Origin: Angiostrongylus vasorum
Taxonomy: Eukaryota; Nematoda; Chromadorea; Rhabditida; Metastrongylidae
Assembly (NCBI GenBank): GCA_018806985.1
Contig: JADANN010000309.1
Location: 744,001 to 808,000, forward strand
Direction of reading: 5' to 3'
DNA: 64,000 bases
Positions 21,816 through 35,200 of this stretch are shown piece after piece (the stretch's first letter is position 1; each line of letters starts with the position of its first letter). Below the pieces are notes generated by a model. That model made no database searches and was not told the origin of the DNA. It worked only from the letters and a program-made list of their open reading frames with translations. The translations under genes were made by a program, and so were the position numbers.

Positions 21816-22924
21816 TCCTGTGTATTCCAGTTGGTCCGTGTTTCATTAAAAAAATATCTAAAATTTAACTGGAAATTTGGGTCCTTGTGATGCCTTGGAT
21901 TCAATGGCTTAAATTTTGAAGGAACTGAAAGCAAGTAGGTGCCAATGCTCTGCTTCTTAGACACCCTCTACTTGTCGAATTCACTCCTTGACGATCTTCT
22001 TCCCATAGAAATATTTTTTAACAACAATGGTGAATTTCGTCATTATTTTGGTTAGCGAAGATAAGATTATTGCCTTTCCTCTGCTTGCTGTTTACCAGTG
22101 CGATCATCGCCCACCTCAGTTTCCTACTACTGCACTTCCTGTTGTCGACCAAATACTTGCCAGATCCACCACGTGTCGACCCGACCAGTCAACATTGCCG
22201 CTCTCCTTTTTTTGTTGCCGAACAGGTCTCCACTGTTGTGAAGATGGAAGCTGTCGTAAAGAATTTCTCCACCAGTCGTCAAGCGCAGTAGCTGGCACTT
22301 TTTCTCACTGCGGTTTTGCTTTTTGCGGACGTGACTTCAGCGACTAACTTTTAGTCTCTTAGTGGAGACCTTGACACTTGTGTTCTTTCGACGTGCCCAA
22401 AGAAAGGAATTTAACTTCTCAATGTTCATTGCGTTTAGGTATTCCTGTTGTCGAACGTGTTCTCCGTAGCTTGGATTCCTTATTACTTTTTTGTTAACGT
22501 AAAGTGAGGTGGAATTTTATTGTTTTGTTCTTTCTAAGCATTGAAATGAACTTCTGCGTGATGACTCAATGACCGCTAGCAATCGTCATTACCTTGGAAG
22601 TATTGGTCATCGATATGAAAAGACGATTTGTTTTGACGTGAAGTGTAGATTTTTTTTAAAAAGAGATGCGTTTACCACACAAGCACTGGCAGCCAGGTAA
22701 AGTTGTCGATCACACCGACGTCGCTCAATGGAGAACACACAAATGGAGTTTGTTGCCAGTGACTCTTCCGTGTTAACGTCAAGAAACGAAGCGCAAACAG
22801 CATTCTTTTGGAAGACCCGACATCGAATATTGAGCGGAACTTTTTTCATTCTTCTCATTTCCTCATATTCGTCATCACGAAGCTCTTCGGGGTTTGCGTG
22901 TGCCGTCGGTTAGTCTTTGAGGTG
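21816..22924. other. Unassigned sequence with a Cys-rich open frame
   Basis: The plus frame at 22027-22347 includes FFCCRTGLHCCEDGSC, faintly like a granulin half-repeat. A second frame (22070-22291) starts with a hydrophobic stretch like a signal peptide. The two cannot be joined by a splice I can see. Confidence 0.25.
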
Positions 22925-23180
22925 TTTTGGGTTTTTTTCATGAATGTAGTTGAATACCAGTTGAGTTCATTCTTCCTGAAATCCTAACATAATTATGTTA
23001 AGGTGTTCCCAAATTCTCATCACATGACAGCAGCTAGCTTTTGTAAATTGGATGGGGCTTTTTACCAGACACGTTTTTTTACAACTTGGCAGGATGGAAC
23101 ACTTGGTTGCCTCGGTTGTAGTCGAACCAGCGTTTTACCTCGTACTGAGTCTCATCTCTGCCATTGCGGTACCCGCTCCT
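22925..23180 (-). mobile_element. Diverged SINE-B-like element
   Basis: Around 23075-23150 the segment TGGAACACTTGGTTGCCTCG plus AGTCGAACCAGCGTTTTACC resembles the reverse tRNA-like head of SINE-B. The rest is weak. Confidence 0.35.
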
Positions 23181-23403
23181 AGAACTCCATTCGACCTCAT
23201 AAATTCACCAGAAGGACTTCTGTTTTAGTGTGTCAAACCTCACTAAAATCTGTTATGACTTAAATACAGAAAAAATCAGTGTGGATTTGTTGATCGTCGA
23301 CCATTTGATGTGATAATGTATGTTGTATTTACTATTGATATTGTTCGTTTCGAGTTAATGCTATGTTGCCTTGAATTGAACGCATTGTAGTTCATGCATG
23401 ATA

Positions 23404-23412
23404 TTACAGATG
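23404..23412 (+). promoter_or_regulatory. Possible SL trans-splice acceptor at the tetraspanin start
   Basis: TTACAG sits directly against the ATG at 23410. In clade V nematodes a 3' splice site this close to the start often marks spliced-leader addition. It could instead be ordinary 5'UTR sequence, since an upstream in-frame ATG lies at 23398. Confidence 0.35.
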
Positions 23413-26400
23413 GGGACCTTTGGCCTGTGGTCGGCTTATGGAGCATTGGGACGAAGCATCCGCACTCTGTACTTCTGCTCAACTATATGCATAATTGCAA
23501 GTCTTCTACAATTACATGTTTCTTCTTTTTTATGTCATTTTCTCTATGTTCGATTTTTCTGTGCAGATCTGAATAAGTGGGGTGGAAACATCATTAGATA
23601 TATTGGGAAGAAGCTAGGGATTATTGGGAACACGGGTAGTCTTCAGTAAACTCAGAACTTTGAACATTATAGGAAAGGTAAAATTGGTTATGGAGTCGTA
23701 ATCAAAACATCATTGTAGAGACGCATCAAATAAAATAGGTTCTTGATATTATAATCTTTTCTGAAAAAAACTTGACGATTTAAGATCGATCAATCCTGTG
23801 AAGAAGAAGACTACCACCTTTGGGATATTATCTAGGGCTTTTTCCGACACTGGCATTTTATAAAAAGTGCCACGTGGCAGAAGTTCATCGCTTGGTAAAG
23901 AGTTGCGTTAGATTGCATGTGTTCAGGTGTACTCAACGACATGCATCGTCTACGGCGTCTGGTTGGCCGCTTCCAGGGGTCAGTACGCCGAGTTGCTGGC
24001 ACCGTCGCTCTACGTCGACGTCGCCAGGATCCTGGCTGTCGTGTCGGTGTTGGCTTTGCTCAACCAGATCGTGTGCATTTTCTCCATTCGAAGGGAACTT
24101 CGATTCTGGATCTATGCGGTGAATACGCTAAAGGCATTCTCATATCCGTTTTTTGCAGACAGACACCAGCTCTGCTACTCTCAGTTTTATTGTGGCTTTA
24201 GATTTCAGAATTATTTAGTGTTTGTAACGCTTCCAAACGAGGATTTCAAAAGGAAAAAAAATGAAATGAAAAATGTAAGGAACGTTTACTGTCTCAGTTT
24301 TTACTTCATAACGATCTCCAGTCCTTTACTTTCGAAAGTCCACTTGTTGAAAAATGGAAATAAATTAAAATATCCTTATGGGGGGCATGGGGCGCAGTGG
24401 ACGGAGGCGCCCTGCAACACACTCGTGGAGTCGGTCCCCCGCGCCCATGACCCATCAAGCCCTCCATCCCTCCAGGGTCGGCATATTGGTACCAGACCTA
24501 TCTGGCAGGATAGCAGCACTGGTAGGCCACCGCGAGTCATTATAAAGGCCAAGTATGCATTCAATCACTTCCAATGATGCTTAGTGAAATCGAATGCATG
24601 GCGCATCCCTCAGGGATTGATCAACGCCGAGAGCTTTATCTTTATTCTTTTAATTCATCCTTTTTAATAGACTGTCCTTAGTCCCTTTCCTCGTTCCTTT
24701 TCGTAATTTCATCGTATATTTTTTCTTAATTTTTTTCCTTTTCGTCTCACATCAGTACACAACTTTTTTTTATATTGCTTTGAAACTATCCACCTTTATG
24801 CATATCCTTGTTCACATCTTTTCTTCTTTGGTTCTCCAAGTTACAGTACTAAAGTAGATGTAATAGTTTTCAGTCGGCAATTGCGTCGCTCATCATCTTC
24901 ATCATGCTGTTCATCGGCGGAATTATGGGCTTCGTGTTCAGGTCTCAGGTATTCTATCATCTCGCCATCTCTGCCGCCGTTATCTCATTCAAAAGATTCG
25001 TAGACCTTTCCCATAAGCGATCACGTGTGCCGTTTTTAGCTGACTACCCAAATACCCCTCCGTCTCAAGATGCTCACCTCCTTGAAGGAGCTCTACGGAA
25101 CGACAGAAATGCAACAGATCACCGATGCATGGGATCAGTTACAGTCGAATGTTGGTTACCATTCTATTTTATATTAATAGTCACTTTACAACACCAATGG
25201 TTGTTTTTTCCTATGAATCATCGAAGAAATACGTTGTCATAGAAACCATTAACGAAATAGCACTTGCGAACGATGGCTGGAACCGACGGTCGTTAGTAAG
25301 GGGCTGCTTGTTGTACCAACCAAGATGACATTTCTTAGTGATTCGTGGAGCCCATGAGCAATTTGGCAAAAAATATGCTGATATTCAGTTCGTACCTTTA
25401 CTTATTTTTTCTTTCAAGAAGAAGCTCTTCTACAATTCCTTAATTTCTAAAGTTCCCTGTACGTCATTTTTGAAAAGTAAGAAAGGCCTAGAAGAACTTT
25501 AACGGACTTCGGTATCGATCTTTTGTTTCCATCTTCTTTAAATAACAGCCGGCCGACAAAAAGATGTCATTCTGACCGATTCCTTGTCCGGAAATCTTGA
25601 TGAGATGATCCGATGGAAGCTCAGTTATACATCTTTACGCTGCACTTTTTCTCTGCTTATCTGGTCTGTAGTGAACATCAGTATTTCACTTCTGCAATCT
25701 TCTACATCAGCCCTCATTTGATGATAGCAAAGAAACTTTCTTATCTTCAACAGAGGTAATGTGACAGTGGTCTCAATACTTTCTTGGCTAGCAATTTATT
25801 AGTAGGTAATAGGCTGAAAAAAGTAAGAAGTTTGCCATGAATTTATTCTTTCTTTCAGTTCGCTTACACTTCAATATTACTTTCGGTTTCTGGTAAAACA
25901 ACTTCGTACTTGTGGATACTTGCTCATAGGCAGACTTCGAGCTAAGGTTTGCCATGAGTTCTGTGGTAGAGAGTTTTCGGTCAGTTTCTTACGTAGCAGG
26001 TTCACCAGTTGGGACAACGTAGCATGGTGACGTGGTTCAGTTGTTCCAACTACCCTGACATGCCCTACTCAGAGAGCGGCACCTTCGTTTCAATTTCATA
26101 GGTTTTCCATTTTGCTGTCTTGGATCGAAATTATTATTCACGAAAAAGTCACTGAAGCTGCTACTGCATTAGAAATTTGGCCCGTGAGAAGAACTTGCTT
26201 GATTTTCCTTCATTTTAGCGTTTAGGTTTTAAAGAGTCGTTGTTATTGGAAGAATCAACTTGAAACGACTTTAACACAGAAAGCCCGTAACGCATTGAAT
26301 AGAGGCATTTGATGCTATTTAGAATAATGATAACCTTCAAAGTCCGTCCAAAATATCTCAATATGTAGTGAATTTTATGAAATGCAGTAAAACAGGTAGG

Positions 26401-28297
26401 ATCTATTAGTATTTGACTTTAGATTTTCTGGGCCCAATGGGATACCTTCCACTCATTTTATTGCTACAAGGGTCATATTTCAAACTGAAAAGCCATGAGT
26501 TGGAGTGCAAAAGGAGTGCTCAGGAGGGTTTTAACGTTGTTGGATGGTTGGGTCTATCAAAGTCTTTTTTCCTCTTAGTTTCGTATTTATTGGGTCTGTC
26601 GTCTATTTTTGCGCTCATTTTTTCTTGCTTTTCATGTTCTTCTTTTTTCGTCATAAAAAATGAGTTAATACCAAAGGAGCTGAGAGCTTCACTTTAATGT
26701 GAACGTATATGTTGCTGAGGTACTAAACGAAATTTTAACGTACGAGCAACTAAGTAAAAAGGGCAGTCGATGGTGTGCGAATTTACAAGCAGGTGATCGC
26801 AGTCAAAACCCCGACGTCGTAGTCCAACTTTTTAAAAAATTTCTTTACCAAAATTGCGCTAAATATATTTAAAACTAATCCGTATATGGTGAAGTGTGCA
26901 ATGAAGAGTTCACACGGAGATACAACAGTCTTTAAGTGAATTGAAGATACCACGTTTCCCACCTGAATTGGGGATATTTCCTTGGGAAGTGGTGATGTGC
27001 AACATTTTCTGGAGCTACATTTAGAAGTTACTAGTTCCATATACTAGAAGTAGGATATTCTCGAAAGATCGAAATTATCAACGCTTTTTTTGGAAATTTG
27101 ATGTGTCTGGAAATTCGTCGTCCGTCATTTACAGTTCAAATGCTGTGGAGTGCACGAGCAGGACGACCTGCATATTTGGCGCACTTCTAAGTGGTACATG
27201 CACCAGAAAGTTCGGCCAAAGAGCGAACTGCCTGCTTCGTGGTGAGTTCTGGTCTCAGCGCGTACTGTCAACATTGAATGAGTGTGAAACGTCAGCATGT
27301 TAAAAAAAGAAAACAGAGAATTGACATCCAGTTAAGGTCGCGGTTGCAACTGAATTGCTTCTCTTTGGTGAATTTCTTGTTTCCAATGCTATCAAAACCT
27401 AACTTTTTAGTTATTTATCTCTTCTTTTATTTTCAGCTGCGTGCCAGAAAAAGTGTCAAAGTGCCAACTGGGTGATCTTGACAATCCGGACAACTCGACC
27501 ACATACACGGCGACCTGCTACATGCCATTGAGGAGCGACTTGCTCCACGTGGTTCACGTCGCCGCATGGATGTCGATCACAGCAAGTGTCGCTCAGGTTC
27601 GTCTCACTAGACACCTTTTGGCCTTTGCTTGTGGATAAGCGCAATACATTGAATTCTCTACATCACATCCATGCTAGCGAGCTCAAACTGCCTGCGGACG
27701 CATTTTTGCCTCCAGTCATTCTAAACTCGTGGCGCTGTTATTTCCACCGACCGAAACACTAACTTCATGTCAGCAACGCATTTTCAGAAATCTATGTACA
27801 GATCAAATTGGTATCCTGGGTGAATCTTTTGTGAATAGAATACGAGTGCATTAGCTTATTAGTAGGACTGATCAACGCTACTATAGAAATCATAAAAGGA
27901 TGGAACGACAAAGCTTTCGGCGTTGATCAATACACGAGGGATGCGCCATGCATTCGACTTCATTAAACATCCTTGGAGGTGATTGAATGCATATCTGGTC
28001 TTTACAATGACCCGCGGTGGCCTACCGATGTATCGAGCTAGTGTTGCTGTTCTCCCAGACAAGTCTGGTTCCAATTTTCCGACCTAGGAGGGATGGAAGG
28101 CGTGGTGAGCTACGAGCATGGGGCTCGATCCTATGTGTCGCAGGGCGCCTCCGACCGCTGCCCCACACGCGCCCATATTTAATAGGAATCTTATGTGTCT
28201 GTTCTTCTCTTGCTCCCTTCATTCTGTTCCAAAGAGAACTTTTCAGCTGATACCGGCTCTCCTCAGTTCATGGTACGCCAGACTTATCAGGAAGTAG
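23410..28297 (+). CDS. Tetraspanin (complete, 7 exons, 250 aa)
   Basis: Four-pass membrane scaffold protein of the tetraspanin family. Exons: 23410-23496, 23927-24118, 24874-24948, 25070-25150, 27135-27241, 27437-27596, 28247-28297. All phases close and the frame ends at TAG. TM1 is formed across the exon 1/2 junction ([19 protein letters not shown]), TM2 is [18 protein letters not shown], and TM3 lies in exon 3 ([18 protein letters not shown]). The large extracellular loop contains the family signature FKCCGV at the start of exon 5, then [13 protein letters not shown] and TATCY, giving six loop cysteines. TM4 spans exons 6-7, followed by a short tail [10 protein letters not shown]. The start is the ATG at 23410, immediately after TTACAG; an in-frame ATG at 23398 would add four residues. 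Intron 1 begins with GC (GCAAGT) instead of GT. Length and cysteine pattern fit the family; I cannot assign a specific tsp orthologue. Confidence 0.88.
23497..23926 (+). other. GC-AG intron 1 of the tetraspanin gene
   Basis: The only donor that keeps TM1 continuous is ATT|GCAAGT at 23496/23497, paired with the acceptor GTGTTCAG at 23926. GC-AG introns with GCAAGT donors are a known minor class of U2 introns. The rest of the intron shows no recognised repeat. Confidence 0.6.
24380..24645 (+). mobile_element. SINE-A in tetraspanin intron 2
   Basis: Head GGGGCATGGGGCGCAGTGGA, box B GGAGTCGGTCCC, core ATATTGGTACCAGACCTATC, a 12-14 bp deletion in the CTCGATACATC part, and 3' end GATCAACGCCGAGAGC. 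Same strand as the host gene. Confidence 0.8.
25151..27134 (+). other. Tetraspanin intron 4, about 2 kb
   Basis: Largest intron of the tetraspanin gene, from the weak donor GTTGGT to the acceptor ATTTACAG. No element of the four SINE families, RTE or Penelope recognised; short open frames in it have no support. Confidence 0.6.
27890..28180 (-). mobile_element. SINE-A in tetraspanin intron 6
   Basis: Minus-oriented, full length. Reading plus: AAAGCTTTCGGCGTTGATCA at the tail side, GACAAGTCTGGTTCCAATTT in the core, GCTGCCCCACACGCGCCC at the head. Antisense to the gene. Confidence 0.8.
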
Positions 28298-29233
28298 AGC
28301 TTCTCCGACGTGCGTTGTATTTCCAGTGCAATGTTTGCTAACTCACCATCTTGTAATACCTTTGTATATAACACTTATTTTTTGCACTAAACATACGTTG
28401 TATTGACTGGGATTTGAAGTGTTTTCTCTAAATGCTACAGTTCAGACATATCATTTTGATTTGTGTGTTTGTACAGTTCCCACAGTTAGTAAAAGTACCA
28501 GTTTGGAACACTTGAAGTACTTGAAGGTCCAATCCTCTAGGATAGAATACTGTAGCATATTGTGTTTTCTGCGCCACAAATGGCACATTTTCGTCGTATT
28601 TTTCCCTCTTCCTAGGATTCTGAGCGCTCCTTCATTGTATTTCTATTTTAGAGAAACTCAACATAATATGATCTGTTCTTAGTGATTTTCCTACTTATAT
28701 TGTTAGCTGAGTTACTGGAAAGATCTTCTTTTTTCAGTAGTAGAACACCTTTCCCATCTTTTCTCGTATTTCCTTCTGTGGCAAAAGGATTCGATAATAT
28801 GCATAGAGCAGATTGCAAAAAATTGCAAACTGAGAAGAGTACAACTGTTTATAGAATGGTAAAATACACAAAATCATCAGCGAAATTCACAAATAGTGCC
28901 ATTTCTCTAAATCGCAATAATCTTCACAGAATGAGTGCTGAAGTTGGATGGACATGAGATGAAGTCAATTTAGATCTACAAAGACGTTGGTGGGTGAGCG
29001 CGGGACGAGGCAGTCGCAGTCTGTGCATATAAGGGAGAGCGGACATCATTTCGGGGTGCACCGACGACGGTGCGCAGACGACACGTGGATGCGTGAAGAA
29101 GGAGATCATTGTCAGTACAAAGGTACATGCTCAACATGATGGACGAATTGCAGCGGCTTAGAATGGAGTTTGTGTAGCAAAAGGCGAGTGATTCGCTGTT
29201 CAAGTGACGGTTGCCTTATAAGAAAGAGATGGA
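28298..29233. other. Convergent intergenic region
   Basis: Lies between the tetraspanin stop (28297, plus) and the punctin stop (29234, minus). It must hold both 3'UTRs and polyadenylation sites; several A/T-rich words are present but I do not single out a signal. No repeat copy recognised. Confidence 0.5.
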
Positions 29234-32200
29234 TCAGCGACGGCTTCTCTTCTCCACGTATTTGCACGTCGCACAACATTTCTGACGGACCTCTTCAGAG
29301 TCGCATCTGAAAAGACTAGGTTATCTGGTAGCATAGACACAGGTAAGTCCAGGTTTACGACAATTTTGAATAGATAATGAGGTGATGAGCTATGGATTCC
29401 GTACAGGTAGGACTGCAATGCCGATAGGCTTTTGGATAAAAAAAAGGATAAACCTTTCCGCTGATAATCAATCCCTGAGGGATGCGCCATGTATTTGACT
29501 TCATCAGGAGTCGATAGTGGGATATCTGGCCTATTCAATTCGTTGTGGCCTGGCGATGTAACAAGTCAGTGCTACTAGCCTCCAAAATAAGTATGCTACC
29601 AATGTGTCAAGCTCGAATTCGGGATGAAAGGCTTGGTGAGCCTGTGAAGCATGATCGAACAAACTACCAGTCTAGTGCTTACAGCAATCAACTCGACATG
29701 AGTATCCTGTTAGATTGGAAGAACGAACATGACTGCGTTTAGAGCTGAGTATTCGTTTAAACTTCTCCACTGAATAATAGCGCGTTGTTATACGCAACAA
29801 GTATGAGTGGACTCCGACTTGAAGTAGTGGTGCTGCATTCTTCTCAGTTAAAACGAAAATAAATAACGCTTTATAGAAAAAACCCACGAGTGGAAGACCT
29901 TGATAATATCGCAATACCGCGAGTTGTCTTCGCAGGACTCATCTAAATAGACAACATAAATAAATCAAACGAAAAACGTAACGCACGAGAAAAAATACGT
30001 GCAACAAACTGGTGTCGATAAAAGTAATCGTTAACCTCCAAAGACAGAAATTTGGTTTCAGAAAACTGAAGGAAAGAAAAAGAAAAGAGAAGATACATGC
30101 TGACAACAAAGATCGAACAATATCAGTGAGGCTGTCTAGGGAGAAACGCAGCGCAAGAGCCTCAGTGGTGCAGTGTGTAAAACGCGGGCCCCCGAAAAGG
30201 GTAATCGTGCCTCGATCTGGCCCGGAGTCCAAGTTTTGTGAATATCTCACCATCATTGTGGTTGTATATCACATCATACCCTGCCGTGAAAAATTATAGC
30301 AGGCAGCAAATAAAAGATTAACATTGTCTGAGGAAAGTTCATTGCAGAATGTGTGAAGACGTCTTCTATCTAGACTCACCTTGCTGTAAAGGTAGGGCAG
30401 TAGGACGACAAGGCGGAAGAGTGTCGGCGAAAGGACAGGCGCGAGCCGCAGGTGGGCGCCGTCCGTCGCAGTTGCGGCCTGCCGACAATCGGCTCGTTGC
30501 CCATACACAGGAGAGAAGACGCAACTGAAAGGCACCAACAATTTGCAGCTTAGTCGTGGTCGCGTAAGCAACTTGTTCACACCCGTAGAGGTCTGCTATG
30601 AAGAAAGTTCTTGAATGGTACTACAGATATTACTCGACAAAACGACCATCCATAAATTTGAAATACAACCAGAAGGATGTTGCCATATGAGAAAACCAGG
30701 AACCTCAAGCGCGCTTCGAGCCCGCGATTACACTTTCCGGGGTTTGCGTGTCATCTCTGAGTTTTGCTCATATCTTAGCATCTTTGTGGTTGTTTTTTTT
30801 TACATAATACCCTACCGTGAAACATTGTGAATCCATTAAGGTACCCAATATTTCTCTGAGGTTTTTGGATTTTTTTGGTTTCGGCATTGCTTTTTTTGGT
30901 TTATCAGATTGGCAATGCTATAAAATCAACGTGATGCCCCCACCTAACTTGGGGGCTTTTTCAAGCGAAACATGCAATTTAAGCCTTTTTAAAGTGTAAG
31001 TTTGCAAGCTGAAAAGAAAGAATGGAATTAGCCAAGTGTTCGGGTATAAGTGGGACACTTTTCGGGTATAATTCTACCCAACTGTGGACTACCCACCTGC
31101 ACTCCGCCAGTGCCGCAATTCGACGAACACGATCCCCAGTCCGACGCATGCCATTCTGCTTTACAACTGTCTGAAACGAAAGTTCAACTTCGAAAAGTTC
31201 AAACGAATAAAAAAAATTTCCCCCACTGCTTCCTCTCCCATGTTATTCTCTAGGAAGAGAAGTGTTTCATTTCTATGTTCCCAGCACGTCCATGCTTCTT
31301 TGTCTTCTTGACAGAAACTACTGTTCTTTTTCCGCACCCACTGATTGAACATCTTTCTATGAACTATTTTTATTTATTCGAACTTAGTTTCTCAGCAAGA
31401 GTTTAGGACATTATCTGGTCGAATGGAAAATCGATAGCTTTTTCATCGATGTTAGCGAGTGTTTGTGGTGTCATCTACGAAAACCTGTTCGAAACCTACA
31501 TAAACTATCTCGATTGTTCACAAATCCAGCTGCTGTCGCATTCGTCTGCGAAGGATGACCTGTTCTTCACTTCTAATTCAAGGTTATGGCGAAATTTTCT
31601 AACAATACTTCGATGAGATTGTAAATGGAATAAAATAAAGGATAAAGCTCTCGGCGTTGATCAAACCTTGAGGGATACGCCATGCATTCGACTTCATTTA
31701 GCATCGTTTGGTGGTAACTGAATGCATATCTGGTTTTTACAATGACACGCGATGGCCTACCGATATATCGAGCCATTGCTGCTATCCTCCCAGACAGGTC
31801 TGGTACCAATTTTCCGACCCTGTAGGGATGGAAGGCTTGGTGGGCCATGGGCGCGAGGATCGATTCCACGTGTGCATTGCAGGGCGCCTCTGACCACTGT
31901 GCCACATGCATCCTTATGGAAATGGAATACTCCATAAAATTAGACATTTAATGTTGCACTTTGCTATTCGTCATTCCGTAGTGAACACCAACTCTTTTGC
32001 AAAACTGGAAATCCTAACTGAACGCTGATGGTTAAGAATATATGGATGAATGTGGCTTTGACAACCCCTCGTAGTCCACGCATACCAATCGCACTACGAC
32101 GAAAACGAAGCCGAAGCATTCTTTATGTACTTCGAGAAGATTTACACAGAAGAATATACCTTCTTCCAGTGTTCATTTTTTATTATCATTGGCGATCTCA

Positions 32201-35200
32201 ACGCTAATATTGGACCAAGAAAGACGTCTGAACAACGTCACATTGGGACCCATGAATTGGAAGGCAGACATCACGGTGAACGACTATCTGAGCTTATCAT
32301 GATGAACAAGACCTTCCATGACAACTTAAAATTCCAGAAGCCCCCACTTTACAAACTTTCCACTCGTGTCATGCCAAACAAGGCTGACAGAACATTGGAT
32401 GAAGGGCAGCTATGTCTCACAAGCAGGGTCTCGAAAAGGATTCAGTACGATGGACTGCATCCACACGATAACACGACTCATTGAGCCATCGCCAGATTAC
32501 CAGATACCTCGCTATCTCACTTTCATCGACTTAGAGAAAGCCTTCGGCCCAGTTGAGACAGAAGCATTCATGCAAGTATCGGACAGCTATGGTGTTGATA
32601 CACAGTATGTAGAAGTTCTTCGTGTGCAACAAAAAATTTTACGACCAAAAGTATCATCAATCTACGACGATGTTAACATCGACGTAAAAAAGGCGGTCCG
32701 ACAAGGCAATACCATCTCGCAAAAAAATATTTTCCTCCACCCTCTAGAACGTCATGTGAACATTGGAATGAAGCAACATGGAGTGAAAATTGATGGTCGG
32801 CAACTATACCATCTTCGCCTTGTTGATGACATCATTCTTATAGCATCAACCATTAGTCATGCAAAATGGATGCATCTCGACTTTGATAACGCCTATGGAA
32901 AGATTGATCTTTGACTAAATCTCACAAAAACGACGTTCACGAGGAACGGATTTGCTACATATGCTCTATCCATGGAATGAACACCGCTGAATGCTTCAGT
33001 TATGTCTATCTGGTAGGGAAGTCAACATGATGAGCGGCTTAGCTCCAGAGTTGAGCAGTATGAAGAGAGCAGCATTGGGACCTTTCAAAAGCATCGAGAA
33101 CATAGTGAAGAGGACTAAGAATACGCGATTCCGTGCTCCATGCTGACCCTTTTCGACTGCACGATTCTCCTTAGCTTAACGTATGCGTCAGAAACCTGGG
33201 CACTACGCAGCCAGGATGAAAGATCACTCAACGTTTAAAAATCCGCAGCCGAAGCGACGATGCTTGGCGCTTCCCGTATCATGCAAATGAGACAAGGGTT
33301 CCGAAGTTTTGACCTATGTCAACAATCAGGGACAGAAGATGTGTTCATGCCAGAATGTCGAAAGTCAGGGTTGGACAGATGATGTGTCTGAACAGCAACC
33401 GATGAACAGGATTCGTTAGCGACTAGATTCCTCGAGATGTCTAACGCATACTAGGAACTCTACCGAAGCGATGGCCAGAGTTCTTAACGGAGATAAAAAA
33501 AACCTGATCGTCAGCGAGCTCTTAAAGCCAACAGAAAGCACTCGGCTACTATTGTACGGGACAGGGAAAAGCGAGACCCCTATTCGAAAAATTCGACGAT
33601 CGGTGAGAACAAAAAACAAAGGTACAGAAGATACCTGTTTTACTTTGAACATTACGAACATGTACTCCTACCGATGATCGGCATTTATGAGCGGTCAGAA
33701 AAACTCACTATTTTTCGCATTCTTTGCGTGACTTGGGCCTCTGCGTCTTGTCGCAACTCTGCTCGTCCACCACATCGCCGTTCGCCGTCAGACATCTTAC
33801 GTCTCGCCGTTGCTTCGCAACACCGTTTCGTACGCAAGGAGCTTTCGAGCACTGAAATTATTCTAGTCAAATGCCAGGCAAAATTCGTCTCATACGATAC
33901 TTTGTTGGTTTTTGCTCTACTGGATGTAGCAGTCAAGTTACTGGAAGTTATTACTGCACATAACTTCTTTCCTTGTAATTAAATGAATAGATGTAGTAAA
34001 TCGGAGGTTGAAACCTCATCTTATGAACTCGTAGTGAATACATATGATTAAAATCAGATGTGTTTGGCGATTACAAATCTTCCGCTCGTTGATGGCCGCT
34101 ACCTGCCGGTTGCTAATAATAAGTCACGCAAGAGGCTCGATTTCCGGTGCTGCAGTGTGAGCCGATGCCTAATTTTGGTAATGTACTGACTGTGTTGCGC
34201 ATGCCTCTCAACAGTTTACCGCCTCATCGTGGCTGAGAGGTATTCCTAGGTGTCGGACTGCGATGTACAGCGGAGGGGATTCGTCCCCCCCGCAGGATCT
34301 CCCAAGCTGAGAAGGAGTCCGGCGTTTCCATCAGGAAGCCTAGCTAAGAGTAAACCAATAGCAGGATCCGCCACCGTCCTGGTATCAAAGTCGCATGGTG
34401 GCAAATCTCCCTCTGATCCACAAGGGCTGCGACTGCTCGTGGTGGTGAAGACGTGGGGCAGACTTTGGCCAGGCTGACTTCGGCATTCCAGAGAACCACA
34501 ATGGCTTAACCAGCAAATCTCCGATAAATGGTGATTATGCTGGGGCCCGCACAACCTATAAGGACGGGCCGTTCAAGTGTCAAGTGTTGCGCATGTGGCA
34601 CAGTGGTAGGAGGCGCCCTGCAATATGCTTGGGGTCGACCCCAGGGCCCAAGGCTCGCCAAGCCTTCCATCCCTCCATAGTCAGCATACTGGCACCAGAC
34701 TTGTTTGGGAAGATAGCAGCACTGGCTCGATACATTGGTCATTGTGAAGGGCATATATACATCCAGTCATCTGCAATGATGCTTAATGAAGTCAAAGGCA
34801 TAGCGGATCGCTCTGGGATGCGCTGAGAGCTTTATCCTTTTGTTACTGACTGTGTTTATGTCAATACGGACTTAAAGTAAAGCTGTCCACCACTCGATCT
34901 CCTCCCCTGCCAACACATAGTAACGATGCTGGCTTTTTTGATAACGGACGGTAGTTTTTCAGTAACTAGACAAGTGGAGAAGTTCGAAATTTAAAGTACC
35001 TACAGCAGACAGCTTGCTCTATTGCTCTAGGGACATATGAAACTTGTCCTCGGTCTTAGAATATATGCGCTTTCTGATGAAGTATGCAGTTTCTTTCCAA
35101 TGTGTTTATTATTGTTATATCGAGTCTCCACCCACGTTTTTGGCTTACTGGTTCCCCCTCAGCTTTCCACATGTTGATGTGATTTAGGTAATTTTTCTTT

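Noticed and set aside
22027..22347. Cys-rich frame resembling a granulin half-repeat
   Set aside because: Only the CC-GLHCC spacing fits; the rest of the granulin cysteine ladder is missing and the signal-like hydrophobic stretch is in another frame.
24376..24564. Recurrent reading frames such as [17 protein letters not shown] at many positions
   Set aside because: They are translations of SINE-A copies, present on whichever strand the SINE lies; not proteins.
29200..29538. 112-codon minus-strand frame
   Set aside because: It overlaps the final PLAC exon in the wrong frame and runs into a decayed SINE-A; the cysteine-bearing frame KCCATC is the coding one.
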